From Streptomyces lincolnensis (GTDB taxonomy: Bacteria > Actinomycetota > Actinomycetes > Streptomycetales > Streptomycetaceae), in assembly GCF_021173675.1 (NCBI RefSeq), contig NZ_JAIHON010000001.1, forward strand, positions 620,001 to 684,000: a stretch of DNA of 64,000 bases. Reading direction: 5' to 3'. A program made the position numbers and the translations under genes. Below, piece after piece: positions 34,416 to 42,823 of the stretch. The notes under the pieces are model-generated. The model was not told where the DNA came from. It saw only the letters and a list, made by a program, of their open reading frames with translations, and did not search any database. The first letter of the stretch is position 1; every line of letters starts with the position of its first letter.

Positions 34416-34532
34416 GAGCCTGTCTTTGAACCCCCGTCGTCCGCGCGCAGCGCGGGCGCAGCGGCGGTCGGTGCGTGCGATCGGCGTGCGTGCCGGGCGT
34501 CGGGGCGCAGGCGGGGGTTCAAAGACAGGCTC
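34416..34532. mobile_element. 117-bp MITE-like element with 21-bp perfect inverted ends
   Basis: The ends are perfect inverted repeats: GAGCCTGTCTTTGAACCCCC plus G on the left (34416-34436) and its complement on the right (34512-34532). Both sides carry TGA (34413-34415 and 34533-34535), a 3-bp duplication of the TNA form known for the IS1031 group of the IS5 family. The GAGCCTG terminus is reminiscent of that group from memory. There is no transposase and the interior is about 75 bp, so it is a non-autonomous element. A large bidirectional terminator is the alternative. The left duplication is the transglutaminase stop codon and the right end encodes the last residues (ACL) of the DUF4440 gene. 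Confidence 0.65.
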
Positions 34533-34893
34533 TGAACGGCGTGCCCTGGTGGAACCACATCTGCCACCCCACGTCGGTCAGCCGCCACAGCGAACTGCGG
34601 TGCGCCAGGACGCCGTCGTACTCGGTGTCGAAGGTCAGATGGACGACGTCGGGGGCCAGCCGGGTGCCGGTGATCGGGGTGACGACCCGGTGGCGGGCGC
34701 CCGCCGGGTCGGTGCCCGTCGGCAGGCGGGCCAGGGCCGAGGCCCGGTCCCAGCGGCGCCCCGACGAGCCGAACTCGTGGAACTCGGGGTGCAGCAGCGC
34801 CCCGAGCAGGTCCGCCGAGCGGCGCACCTCGGGGTCGAGCAGGCGCAGCTCGCCCCGGACGGCCGCATCGATGTCGGTGTCATGGTCAGCCAT
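34519..34893 (-). CDS. DUF4440/SnoaL-like protein
   Basis: A 124-residue protein with the NTF2-like pattern of the DUF4440 group: ELRLLDPEVRRSADLLGALLHPEFHEFGSSGRRWDRASAL, VHLTFDTEYDG and SSLWRLTDVGWQMWFHQGTPF. Members bind or isomerise small hydrophobic molecules or act as accessory units. The last three codons and stop lie inside the right end of the MITE-like element, so the original C-terminus may have been replaced by it. Its start overlaps the end of the upstream DUF1697 gene by 8 bp. Confidence 0.85.
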   Translation of the reverse strand: MADHDTDIDAAVRGELRLLDPEVRRSADLLGALLHPEFHEFGSSGRRWDRASALARLPTGTDPAGARHRVVTPITGTRLAPDVVHLTFDTEYDGVLAHRSSLWRLTDVGWQMWFHQGTPFRACL

Positions 34894-35431
34894 CGGTCAT
34901 CTCCACCAGCTTGAGGACGGTGTTCCAGTTGCGGCTGGTGGCGATGACGCCCTTGGTGAGGCGGGGCCGCGACAGGACCTCGGCGAGCTTGGAGCGGCCC
35001 AGGCCGTCGGGGGCGTACAGGTACAGCGCGCGGTCGCCGAGGCGGAACTCCTCGGGGAGGTGGGCGGCCTGGTCGATCTCCGCGAAGCGGGCCGCGTCGA
35101 CCGGTGCGGAGAAGTAGGTGACGTGGAGCTGCTTGCCCTCCAGTTCGGCGGCCGGGAAGGGGCACGCGTCGGCGATCGCCCTGAGATACGCGTGGTCGCG
35201 CACGATCACGTCGACGGGGAACCCGAACCGCTTCTCGATGGCCCCGGCCACCTCGGCGGCCAGCGACTCCTCGTCCCCGTGGTCGACGGCGAAGGTGGCC
35301 TGGCCGCTCTGGAGATAGGTGCGCACGTCGGTGTGGCCGAGATCCTCCAGCAACCCGCGCAGATCGGCCATCGGGACCTTCCTGCTGCCACCCACGTTGA
35401 TCCCGCGCAGCAGTGCCGCATATGTCGTCAT
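34886..35431 (-). CDS. DUF1697 family protein
   Basis: A 181-residue protein with the family opening MTTYAALLRGINVGGSRKVPMADL, then LLEDLGHTDVRTYLQSGQATF and the closing VIATSRNWNTVLKLVEM, which fit DUF1697 over its full length. Function is unknown for the family. The ATG is used because the family begins there; the frame stays open upstream through a hairpin. It heads a two-gene unit with the DUF4440 gene and is divergent from the MMPL gene. Confidence 0.9.
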   Translation of the reverse strand: MTTYAALLRGINVGGSRKVPMADLRGLLEDLGHTDVRTYLQSGQATFAVDHGDEESLAAEVAGAIEKRFGFPVDVIVRDHAYLRAIADACPFPAAELEGKQLHVTYFSAPVDAARFAEIDQAAHLPEEFRLGDRALYLYAPDGLGRSKLAEVLSRPRLTKGVIATSRNWNTVLKLVEMTDG

Positions 35432-35446
35432 CCGCACACGATAAAA

Positions 35447-35483
35447 CGGCCGTCGTGCCCCGTGGGGGTGGGCACGACGGCCG
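35447..35483 (-). terminator. Terminator-like hairpin just upstream of the DUF1697 start
   Basis: Perfect 14-bp arms CGGCCGTCGTGCCC and GGGCACGACGGCCG around a 9-nt loop. On the minus strand the stem is followed directly by TTTTAT and, 16 nt from the stem, by the DUF1697 ATG. No minus-strand gene lies upstream, so it would act within that gene's own leader. Confidence 0.6.
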
Positions 35484-35559
35484 GCTTTCGTGGGGGTGGA
35501 ACGCGCGAAACTCTGGCCGATGCGGAGGGGACGCGGCAACTGATCGGCGTAGCTGTGAC

Positions 35560-35613
35560 TTATTCAACAAGGTTTTGTAATAACAAACAGGCCCCAAGTA
35601 GATGTAAGGGGCC
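35560..35613. promoter_or_regulatory. AT-rich divergent promoter region with dyads
   Basis: Within the 341-bp gap between DUF1697 and MMPL, 35560-35587 is strikingly AT-rich with an imperfect TTATT...AATAA dyad, followed by GGCCCC (35590-35595) and GGGGCC (35608-35613) forming a hairpin. It is a plausible promoter/operator for the exporter. No ORF is present. Confidence 0.35.
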
Positions 35614-35772
35614 GCCTCCTCCCCAGTGGGGAGGGACCGGGGTCCAGGGGGATGATTCCGGCCCGCGCGGCTTCACCGGGCAGCAGGAGGAGATGGCTTT
35701 ATCCAGCCCATACCTTCGAAACGAAAGGTGGCGGCAGGGGGCTGCCACCGCTCACGAGGGGGCAAGCCCATC

Positions 35773-38022
35773 ATGGGGAACGGAGAGATACGGGTGCGGG
35801 GCCTGGCCGCCCGGGCCGGGGGCTGGAGCGCCCGGCACCGATGGGCTGCCGTCGGCATATGGGTGCTGTTCGTCGTCCTGGCGATGGGGCTCGGTTCGGC
35901 GGCCGGCCGGGTCGACGTCGACCAGAGTGAGGGGCTGCCGGGTGAGACGCACACCGCCGCCCAGATCATCAAGGACGCCGGGATCGAGGAACCGGCCAGT
36001 GAGACGGTCCTGATCCAGTCCAAGGACGGTGGCGTCAAGGCCACGGACGCCGAGTTCCGCGCCGCGGTCACCGCGGTCATGGACGCCGTGGGCGCCACCG
36101 GTGAGGTCACCGACGTGACCTCACCGTACGACACGGACACCATCTCCAAGGACGGCCGCAGCGCGCTGGTGCAGTTCGACATCCGCGGCGAGTCCGACAC
36201 CGCCGGTGAGCGGGTCGAGCCGGTGCTGAACGCCGTCGAGGACGTCCAGAAGGACCACGGGTCGCTGCGGATCGAGGAGATCGGCGGCGCCAGCATGATG
36301 AAGACGTTCGACGACGCGTTCGGCGACGACTTCCAGAAGGCCGAGTACTCCGCCGTACCGGTCGCCCTCGGCATCCTGCTCATCGCCTTCGGCGCGCTGG
36401 TGGCGGCCCTGCTGCCGGTGCTGCTGGCGGTCACCGCGATCATGGCGACGATGGGTCTGATGGGCCTCGTCAGCCATGTCATGCCGATGAGCGAGACCGC
36501 CAACTCCGTGATGCTGCTGGTCGGTCTGGCCGTCGGTGTCGACTACTGCCTGTTCTACCTGCGCCGTGAGCGCGAGGAGCGCGAGGCCGGCCGGGACCCC
36601 CAGACCGCGCTGAGGGTGGCCGCCGCCACCAGTGGCCGCGCGATCGTGGTCTCCGGTGTCACGGTGTGCGTGGCGATGGCGGGCATGCTGTTCACCGGGC
36701 TCGCCGAGTTCGAGGCGATGGGCCTGGCGTCCCTGATGGTCGTGGCGGTCGCCATGGTCGGGTCGGTGACGGTGCTTCCGGCGCTGCTCTCGCTGCTGGG
36801 CGAGCGGGTCGAGAAGGGCCGTATCCCCTTCCTGCGCCGCCGCAAGCGGAACGGCAACGGCGACAGCCGCTTCTGGACGGCCGTCCTCAAGGGCGTGCTC
36901 GCCCGGCCCGTCCTGTCGGTCGTGGTGGCGGCCGGCGCGCTGCTGGCGATCGCGGCTCCCGCGGTCGGCATGAAGACCCAGAACCTCACGCTGGACCAGG
37001 AGTTCGGCGACTCGCTGCCGATCGTGCAGACCTACAACCGGGTCAACGACGCCTTCCCGGGCGGCTCCGAGCCGGCCGAGGTGGTCGTCAAGGCCGACAA
37101 CATCAACGCTCCCGAGGTGCAGTCGGCGCTGGCCGACTTCCGTGAGCGGGCGATCAGTTCGGGCGCCTCGCGCGGCCCGGTGGAGATCAAGCTGCACGAC
37201 GAGCAGAACATCGCCTTCGTGTACGTCCCGCTGGTCGGCGGTTCCGACCTGGACAAGGCGGGCGCGAGCCTGGACAAGCTGCGCGACGACGTGCGGCCCG
37301 CGACTCTTGGCAAGGTGGACGGCGTCGAGGCGCCGATCACCGGGCAGGTCGCCGGGTCGAAGGACTTCAACGACCAGCTGGCCGGAGCGGTGGTCCCGGT
37401 GTTCGCGTTCGTCGTGGTCTTCGCCTTCGCGCTGATGCTGCTGTCGTTCCGCTCGCTGACGATCGCGATCACCTCGATCGTGCTGAACCTGCTGTCCGTC
37501 GGCGCGGCCTACGGCATCCTCGTCGCCGTCTTCCAGCACGGCTGGGGCGCGTCGCTGGTGGGCGCGGAGGGCGTCGGCGCCATCATCACCTGGCTGCCGC
37601 TGTTCCTGTTCGTGATCCTGTTCGGCCTGTCGATGGACTACCACGTGTTCGTGGTCTCCCGGATCCGCGAGGCGCGGCTGCGCGGCCGGACGACCAAGGA
37701 CGCGATCCAGCACGGGGTGGTCACCACCGCCGGCGTGGTCACCAGTGCCGCGGTCATCATGGTCGCCGTGTTCGCCATCTTCGGGACGCTGTCCATGCAG
37801 TCCATGAAGCAGATGGGCGTGGGCCTGGCGGCCGCGGTGCTCATTGACGCGACGATCATCCGGGGCGTGCTGCTCCCGGCGGTGATGGCGCTGCTCGGCG
37901 AGCGCAACTGGTACCTGCCGAAGTGGCTGCACCGGCTGCCGGACCTGACCCACGACGAGGCCGCGGACGCCGTGGTGGCACCCGCGGCCCGGGACGACGA
38001 GGGTGAGCGAGTCAAGGTCTGA
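35773..38022 (+). CDS. MMPL family transporter
   Basis: A 749-residue RND-type exporter made of two homologous halves, each with one leading helix, a large external loop and a five- to six-helix bundle. The first half has WAAVGIWVLFVVLAMGLGSAAG, VGLAVGVDYCLFYLRREREERE and SGRAIVVSGVTVCVAMAGM; the second has FVILFGLSMDYHVFVVSRIREARLRG and TTAGVVTSAAVIMVAVFAIFG. The GxxxDY repeats (GVDY, SMDY) supply the proton-relay Asp-Tyr pairs. MGNGEIRVRG is the likely start, after a Gly-rich leader. It probably exports a lipid or hydrophobic metabolite; no substrate-specific neighbour is present. A strong terminator follows. Confidence 0.94.
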   Translation: MGNGEIRVRGLAARAGGWSARHRWAAVGIWVLFVVLAMGLGSAAGRVDVDQSEGLPGETHTAAQIIKDAGIEEPASETVLIQSKDGGVKATDAEFRAAVTAVMDAVGATGEVTDVTSPYDTDTISKDGRSALVQFDIRGESDTAGERVEPVLNAVEDVQKDHGSLRIEEIGGASMMKTFDDAFGDDFQKAEYSAVPVALGILLIAFGALVAALLPVLLAVTAIMATMGLMGLVSHVMPMSETANSVMLLVGLAVGVDYCLFYLRREREEREAGRDPQTALRVAAATSGRAIVVSGVTVCVAMAGMLFTGLAEFEAMGLASLMVVAVAMVGSVTVLPALLSLLGERVEKGRIPFLRRRKRNGNGDSRFWTAVLKGVLARPVLSVVVAAGALLAIAAPAVGMKTQNLTLDQEFGDSLPIVQTYNRVNDAFPGGSEPAEVVVKADNINAPEVQSALADFRERAISSGASRGPVEIKLHDEQNIAFVYVPLVGGSDLDKAGASLDKLRDDVRPATLGKVDGVEAPITGQVAGSKDFNDQLAGAVVPVFAFVVVFAFALMLLSFRSLTIAITSIVLNLLSVGAAYGILVAVFQHGWGASLVGAEGVGAIITWLPLFLFVILFGLSMDYHVFVVSRIREARLRGRTTKDAIQHGVVTTAGVVTSAAVIMVAVFAIFGTLSMQSMKQMGVGLAAAVLIDATIIRGVLLPAVMALLGERNWYLPKWLHRLPDLTHDEAADAVVAPAARDDEGERVKV

Positions 38023-38053
38023 ACCCGCTTCTGAGGTTCAACCCTCCCTGAAC

Positions 38054-38090
38054 GAGGGCCCGTTGGTGACCGGGGTACCAACGGGCCCTC
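38054..38090. terminator. Bidirectional terminator
   Basis: Perfect 14-bp arms GAGGGCCCGTTGGT and ACCAACGGGCCCTC with a 9-nt loop, between the convergent MMPL and secreted-protein genes. Confidence 0.85.
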
Positions 38091-38106
38091 ACCGTTCAGC
38101 CGTCGC

Positions 38107-38496
38107 TCAGGCGGTGCCGTCCTTCCAGACCGGGTTGTGGTGGCCGCTGGAGTTGGACTTGTAGATGTACATCCGGATCGGGGTGCCCTCGGGCAGGTCG
38201 AGGTACTTCCACAGGGTGCAGTAGGGCGCGTAGTTCCCCGAGGTGGTGACCGAGGAGTCGAAGTCGCCGTCTCTGCCTATGTCGATGCGGACGTAGATGG
38301 CGTAGCCGTCGGACTTGATGTCGCACGCCTGGAACGAGTCGCCCTTGACGTCCCCGGACGGGTCCTGCTGCCACGCGCCGTAGCCTCCGCCCTCGTACGC
38401 GCCGTAGGTCCAGGCGCTCGCGGGGCTGGAGAGCGAGAAAGTGAGCCCCATTGCCGCGAGCATGACACCCGCGGCCTTGGTCTTGAGCAGACGCAT
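38107..38496 (-). CDS. Small secreted protein of unknown function
   Basis: A 129-residue protein with a clear Sec signal (MRLLKTKAAGVMLAAMGLTF, cleavage after ASA) and a mature domain rich in Tyr, Gly and Asp. Two cysteines (FQACDIKSDG and APYCTLWKYL) could form a disulfide. The start is fixed by GGGAGGACTGTCAC upstream. Many Streptomyces encode such small secreted proteins; I do not recognise a family with known function. It appears monocistronic. Confidence 0.85.
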   Translation of the reverse strand: MRLLKTKAAGVMLAAMGLTFSLSSPASAWTYGAYEGGGYGAWQQDPSGDVKGDSFQACDIKSDGYAIYVRIDIGRDGDFDSSVTTSGNYAPYCTLWKYLDLPEGTPIRMYIYKSNSSGHHNPVWKDGTA

Positions 38497-38647
38497 GTGA
38501 CAGTCCTCCCGTTGAGGTGGCAACGCCCGGCGCCGGTGCGGCGGTCCGGCGCGCTGCCCTTGATCGTCGGGCAGCCTAATACGCCGGTCGCGCACCGCGC
38601 TGGATCACTCACGATGTGCATAGCGGGCTTCCGTTTACCCCGCTCGC

Positions 38648-39847
38648 TCATGCCCCGGGCAGTTCGGCCTCGATGAGGTCGGCCGCCCGCCGCGTGCCGC
38701 CCTCGTGGGCCATCCCGGCCTGGATCTCCTTCAGTTTCCGCGCGACCTCGGGGTCGTCGACGAGCGCGAGGGCGGCCTCCCGCAACGCCTCGGCGGTCGC
38801 CTCCTCCGTGTCGAGGCGCCGGGCGACCCCGAGCCCCTGGAGCATGTCCGCGTTGCCGAACTGGTCCACGGCCTGCGGTACGGCGATCATCGGCGTGGCC
38901 GTGGCCAGTCCCTCCTGGCTGCCGCCCGCGCCGGCGTGCGTGACGAACAGGTCGGCCTGCCTGAGGACCGCCAACTGCGGTACCCAGGAGCGCACTTCGA
39001 CACCTTCGGGTACGTCGCCCAGCTCAGCGGGGTCGACATGCTTGCCGACCTGGAGCACCAGGTGCCAGCCCGGCAGCTCGCCGAAGGCCCGGACGCACTC
39101 CCGGTAGAAGGCCGGCCGCTTGGTGAAGGAGGACCCCAGCGACACGAGCACCACCTTCTCGGCGTCGGCGGGCCGTTGCCAGTCGCCCTGTGCGGCGCGG
39201 TCGCCCTGGCAGGCGCCGACGAAGGTGTACCTGCTCTCGTCCACCCGGTCGGCGTTCGGCTGGAGCGCCTTGGGGATCAGCACGATCGAGCGGTCGGGGT
39301 GGCCCACGAAGGTGTCCGGGTCCCGGGTGATGCCGTTCTCCTCCAGCCAGGCCCGGAAGCGGGCGTAGTAGGCCTGCCCGCGCTCGGTCCGCTTCGGCTC
39401 GGCCCACATCGGCTCGGTGACCTCCTCCTGGGCGCCCTCCCAGGCGACGAGGTTCGGGGAGAGGGAGATGGCGGGGACGCCCCAGCGGTGGGCGAGGACC
39501 ATCGCCGGGTAGGCGGTGATGTCGTGCAGCACGAGGTCGGGTTCGTCGCCCTCGTAGGCCTCGATCAGCTGGGGCAGGGCCTGGACGGCGTCCGCGAGGA
39601 AGGGCTCCACGTTGTCCAGGAGGGTGGTGCCCCAGGCCGCCGGGTCGTCGTCGGGGCCGGGAAGCGTGGAGTTCCAGAGCTTGGGCTCGGCACCGGTCTC
39701 GGCGACCTTGTCGGCGAACAGGGGCGGAATGGCGTAGGTGACCCGGTGTCCGCGCGCGACGAGCTCGCGGATCACTTCCAGGCTCGGGTTCACGTGACCG
39801 TGGGCGGCGATGGAGAACATGGCGATGTGCGCGGGGCGACTGGTCAT
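38648..39847 (-). CDS. Macrolide-type (MGT) glycosyltransferase
   Basis: A 399-residue GT-B enzyme of the MGT family. The N-terminus [37 protein letters not shown] carries the acceptor-side catalytic His, VLVSLGSSF opens the donor domain, and the nucleotide-sugar site is [23 protein letters not shown], followed by QFGNADML. Relatives (MgtA, OleD/OleI) inactivate macrolides with UDP-glucose. No macrolide cluster is nearby, so self-protection or detoxification is likely. A perfect 14-bp palindrome lies 19 bp before the start codon, and no clear ribosome binding site is visible, so translation may be leaderless or start elsewhere. Confidence 0.92.
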   Translation of the reverse strand: MTSRPAHIAMFSIAAHGHVNPSLEVIRELVARGHRVTYAIPPLFADKVAETGAEPKLWNSTLPGPDDDPAAWGTTLLDNVEPFLADAVQALPQLIEAYEGDEPDLVLHDITAYPAMVLAHRWGVPAISLSPNLVAWEGAQEEVTEPMWAEPKRTERGQAYYARFRAWLEENGITRDPDTFVGHPDRSIVLIPKALQPNADRVDESRYTFVGACQGDRAAQGDWQRPADAEKVVLVSLGSSFTKRPAFYRECVRAFGELPGWHLVLQVGKHVDPAELGDVPEGVEVRSWVPQLAVLRQADLFVTHAGAGGSQEGLATATPMIAVPQAVDQFGNADMLQGLGVARRLDTEEATAEALREAALALVDDPEVARKLKEIQAGMAHEGGTRRAADLIEAELPGA

Positions 39848-39865
39848 GGGAGGATCGTACGCGAG

Positions 39866-39879
39866 ACGAGACGTCTCGT
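39866..39879. promoter_or_regulatory. Perfect palindrome upstream of the glycosyltransferase
   Basis: ACGAGACGTCTCGT is self-complementary over 14 bp and ends close to the glycosyltransferase ATG on the minus strand. It is a good candidate operator for a TetR- or MarR-type repressor; the repressor gene is not in the window. Confidence 0.45.
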
Positions 39880-39911
39880 GCAACAGGAAAGCGCGGCCTC
39901 GCCCCGTGCGC

Positions 39912-39962
39912 TCACTCCGGGCAGCTCGCGCCGGGCAGTTCACTCCGGGCAGCTCGCGCCGG
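39912..39962. repeat. Tandem duplication at the 3' end of the lipoprotein gene
   Basis: A 23-bp segment beginning TCACTCCGGGCAGCTCGCGC occurs at 39912-39934 and 39940-39962, period 28 bp. The second copy contains the last codons and stop of the lipoprotein gene; the first is downstream of the stop. Confidence 0.85.
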
Positions 39963-40497
39963 TCCCCTTCACGCCCCGGCCCTCCGCCCCTCTGACGGTC
40001 ACCGGCTTCGGTTCGGTGCGGGGGTCGGCGGCATGCTGCGCGGCGAGCGCGGTGCAGATCAGCTGGTCGGCCGCCAGACCGTCCAACTCCCCTTCCGAGG
40101 CGGCGACTTGGACGGTCACGCGACTACCCCGAGTGGTCACCTCGACGACATCGACCGAGGGCGCGGCCTCTTCCGGCGCACCGGTGACCGGAGGGGTGGC
40201 CAGGGACCGCGGGAAGAGCGTCAGCCGCGGCAGCCGGGTGGTCAGCCGCTTGGCCCTCTCCGCCTCGGTCGGGCCCTGGAGCAGGATGTCCAGGGCTACG
40301 TCGACCTCGATCGGAGCGGGAGTGCGGCGAGGGACGGGGACCAGGGTGCCCCTCCCCACGAGGTAGACCCGGACCGTCGGCACCACCCCGCCCGCGGGTT
40401 CGCCCGCCTCCACCACGCCGGTCTCCGGGACACCGCAGGAGACGAGCGCGAACAGGGCGGGGACGACCAGCAGCGCGGCCCGACGTACGCCTCTCAC
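39940..40497 (-). CDS. GerMN-domain lipoprotein linked to a two-component system
   Basis: A 185-residue lipoprotein with lipobox ALFALVSCG and a GerMN-like domain: [17 protein letters not shown], then [22 protein letters not shown] and [13 protein letters not shown]. It follows the histidine kinase gene with an ATGA overlap (40494-40497), so it is translated with the sensor. Lipoproteins at such positions (CseA-like) often tune the sensor outside the membrane; that role is inferred here. The 3' end is duplicated downstream. Confidence 0.87.
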   Translation of the reverse strand: MRGVRRAALLVVPALFALVSCGVPETGVVEAGEPAGGVVPTVRVYLVGRGTLVPVPRRTPAPIEVDVALDILLQGPTEAERAKRLTTRLPRLTLFPRSLATPPVTGAPEEAAPSVDVVEVTTRGSRVTVQVAASEGELDGLAADQLICTALAAQHAADPRTEPKPVTVRGAEGRGVKGTGASCPE

Positions 40498-42005
40498 TCC
40501 GGACTCTCCCTGTCCATGGCGTCCCGCCGCAGCGGGAGTTCCACGGTGAACACGGCCCCGCCCTCCGGCCGGTTGGCCGCCCGGACGGTGCCGCCGTGCA
40601 CCCGGACGTTCTCCGCGGTGATGGCGAGACCGAGCCCGCTGCCCTCGGTGCGGGTGCGGGCCGAGTCCGACTTGTAGAAGCGCTCGAAGACATACGGCAG
40701 CACATCGGCCGGGATCCCGGGGCCGCTGTCCAGCACCTCGATGACCGCACGGTCCCCCGTACCGTCGCCGTACAGGCGCAGCAGGACCGGGCGGGCCCCG
40801 TGCCGCAGCGCGTTGCCGACCAGGTTGGCGACGACCACGTCGAGGCGGCGCGGGTCGAGGCGCCCGCGCACCGCGTCCGGCGGGGGCAGGTCGGTCTCCA
40901 CCCGGTCGGTCCAGGCGCGGGCGGCCAGCGTGCTGCGCAGCGACTCGGCGAGGTCGATCTCGTCCAGATGCAGCACGGCCGCGCCCGCGTCGAAACGGGA
41001 GATCTCCATCAGGTCGTCCACCAGCCGGGCCAGCTTCACGGTCTCCTCGCTGATCAGCCGGACCGCGGTGGCGGTGTCCGGGTCGAGGCGGGCGGCGTCC
41101 TCGTCCAGGACGTCGGTGACCGCCGACATCGCGGCCAGCGGGGTGCGCAGTTCGTGCGAGACGTCCGCGGCGAACCGGCGGGCCCGCGCCTCCATGCCCC
41201 GCAGTTCGGCGACCGACTCCTCCAGAGCGGCGGCCGTCTCGTTGAACGTGTGCGACAGATCGGCCAGTTCGTCCGAGCCGTCCACCGCGAGCCGGGTGTC
41301 CAGCCGTCCCTCGGCGATGCTGCGGGTGGCCCGCCGCAGCGCGCGCACCGGGCGCAGCACCCCGCGGGCGGCGAGCAGCGCGAGCAGGACGGCGAGTCCG
41401 AGGGCGGGCACGGTGGCCCGCTCGACGGCGGTGACCAGTTCGTCGACGTACGCGGCCTCCGTCGTCTGCGGCACCGACAGGAAGACCTGGATCCCCGAGG
41501 GGGCCGCGTGTCCTCCGCCGGACGCGTCGAAGGTCACCGACATGCCGACGACGAGGGAGGTGTGGTCGCCGGTGCGCACGCGCTGGAACACGGTGGCCCG
41601 GCTGGAGTCGACGGCCCGGCGCAGGGCGGGCGTCACCTCCTCGAACGGGTGGTCGACGTCCGAGGCCGCCCGCAGGTCGCCGTAGCGGACCGACACCCGC
41701 CAGGTTCCGGCCGGTTCGGCGGCGGCCACGTCGGTCGCGAGCCGCCTCAGGTCGAGTTCGCGGGGCGGGAAGGCGAGGTCGGGGGCGAGCCGGTCGACGT
41801 GGGTGCGCAGCAGCTTGATCACGGCGTCCTGGCTCTGCTGGAGCACGCCCGTGCGCGCCTCCCGGAAGGTCAGGGCGCCGGTGGTCGCGGCGGTGACCGC
41901 GGCGACGAGGGCGAACGCGATCACCAACCGCACCCGCAGGCCGCGCAGTTGCGGGGCTCCGAACCGGGCCCGCGCTCTTCCCGGGGGCCGAACCGCCGGC
42001 CTCAC
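40494..42005 (-). CDS. Sensor histidine kinase
   Basis: A 503-residue kinase. It has a first membrane helix (RLVIAFALVAAVTAATTGAL), an extracytoplasmic sensor of about 140 residues, a second helix (VPALGLAVLLALLAARGV), a HAMP region, the H-box FAADVSHELRTPLAAM, the N-box VVANLVGNALRHG, the G1 box DSGPGIP and the G2 box GSGLGLAI. The start is a GTG that overlaps the response regulator stop (GTGA), the only start consistent with the operon spacing. It should phosphorylate the regulator encoded immediately upstream. The signal is unknown; the downstream lipoprotein may modulate it. Confidence 0.92.
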   Translation of the reverse strand: MRPAVRPPGRARARFGAPQLRGLRVRLVIAFALVAAVTAATTGALTFREARTGVLQQSQDAVIKLLRTHVDRLAPDLAFPPRELDLRRLATDVAAAEPAGTWRVSVRYGDLRAASDVDHPFEEVTPALRRAVDSSRATVFQRVRTGDHTSLVVGMSVTFDASGGGHAAPSGIQVFLSVPQTTEAAYVDELVTAVERATVPALGLAVLLALLAARGVLRPVRALRRATRSIAEGRLDTRLAVDGSDELADLSHTFNETAAALEESVAELRGMEARARRFAADVSHELRTPLAAMSAVTDVLDEDAARLDPDTATAVRLISEETVKLARLVDDLMEISRFDAGAAVLHLDEIDLAESLRSTLAARAWTDRVETDLPPPDAVRGRLDPRRLDVVVANLVGNALRHGARPVLLRLYGDGTGDRAVIEVLDSGPGIPADVLPYVFERFYKSDSARTRTEGSGLGLAITAENVRVHGGTVRAANRPEGGAVFTVELPLRRDAMDRESPE

Positions 42006-42694
42006 CGGGAGACGAACCGGTAGCCGAAGCCGCGCACGGTCTGGATGTAGCGGGGCTCGCGCGGGGGCTCGCCCATCTTGGCGCGCAGCCGCTTGACGCA
42101 GGCGTCCACCAGACGCGCGTCCCCGTGGTAGCTGTGCTCCCAGACCGCCTGCAGCAACTGCTGCCGGCTGAACACCTGGCCCGGCGAGGCGGACAGCGTG
42201 AGCAGCAGCCGCAGTTCGGAGGGGGCGAGCGGGACCGGTTCGCCCCGCCGGGTCACCGAGAGTCCGGCCCGGTCTACGGCCAGATCGCCGTACGTGTCGA
42301 TCTTCGGTATGCCGGCGTCGGCGAGCGAGCCCCCGGCCCGCCGCAGCACGGCCCGGATGCGCGCCTCCAGCACCCGCGCCTGCACCGGCTTGACCACGTA
42401 GTCGTCCGCCCCGGCCTCCAGCCCTACGACGATGTCCTCGTCGTCGCCCCGCGCGGTCGCCATGATGATCGGCAGCGTCTGGTCGAGGGCACGCATCCCC
42501 CGGCACACGTCCAGGCCGGGCATCCCGGGGAGCATCAGGTCCAGCACCACGACGTCCGGCCGGAAGCTCCGCAGCCGCTCCAGCCCTTCTTCGCCGGTCA
42601 CGGCGGCGGAGACCTCGTGGCTCTGGCGGCGCAGGGCGAGGGCGACCGCCTCCCGCACGGCACGGTCGTCTTCGATCAGCAGAACGCGTGGCAT
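42002..42694 (-). CDS. OmpR-type response regulator
   Basis: A 230-residue regulator. The receiver domain has the acidic pocket IEDDRA, the phosphoacceptor Asp in PDVVVLDLMLPGMPG, and the conserved Lys of VVKPVQARVL. The winged-helix output domain has PLAPSELRLLLTLSASPGQVFSRQQLLQAVWEH and VDACVKRLRAKMGE, ending GFGYRFVSR. It heads the regulator-kinase-lipoprotein operon, whose order resembles the AfsQ and Cse systems of Streptomyces, but I cannot assign it to either. Confidence 0.95.
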   Translation of the reverse strand: MPRVLLIEDDRAVREAVALALRRQSHEVSAAVTGEEGLERLRSFRPDVVVLDLMLPGMPGLDVCRGMRALDQTLPIIMATARGDDEDIVVGLEAGADDYVVKPVQARVLEARIRAVLRRAGGSLADAGIPKIDTYGDLAVDRAGLSVTRRGEPVPLAPSELRLLLTLSASPGQVFSRQQLLQAVWEHSYHGDARLVDACVKRLRAKMGEPPREPRYIQTVRGFGYRFVSR

Positions 42695-42738
42695 GCGCCC
42701 AGTATCCGCAGATCCTTCACAGGGCCGGGGGTCTGTTA

Positions 42739-42784
42739 CCGGATGATCATACGCGGGGGCCGTTACGTGTTCGTTATCATCCGG
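42739..42784. promoter_or_regulatory. Spaced inverted repeat in the divergent promoter region
   Basis: CCGGATGAT (42739-42747) and ATCATCCGG (42776-42784) lie 28 bp apart between the response regulator and the DUF3152 gene. This could be a looped or double operator, perhaps for autoregulation by the response regulator. Confidence 0.35.
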
Positions 42785-42823
42785 GCCAGATCCGATCACA
42801 TCCCGGTCACAGCCTCTACGACC

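Noticed and set aside
34416..34532. Simple bidirectional terminator between convergent genes
   Set aside because: Stem arms are separated by about 75 bp and flanked by a 3-bp duplication, which fits a MITE better, though terminator function is not excluded.
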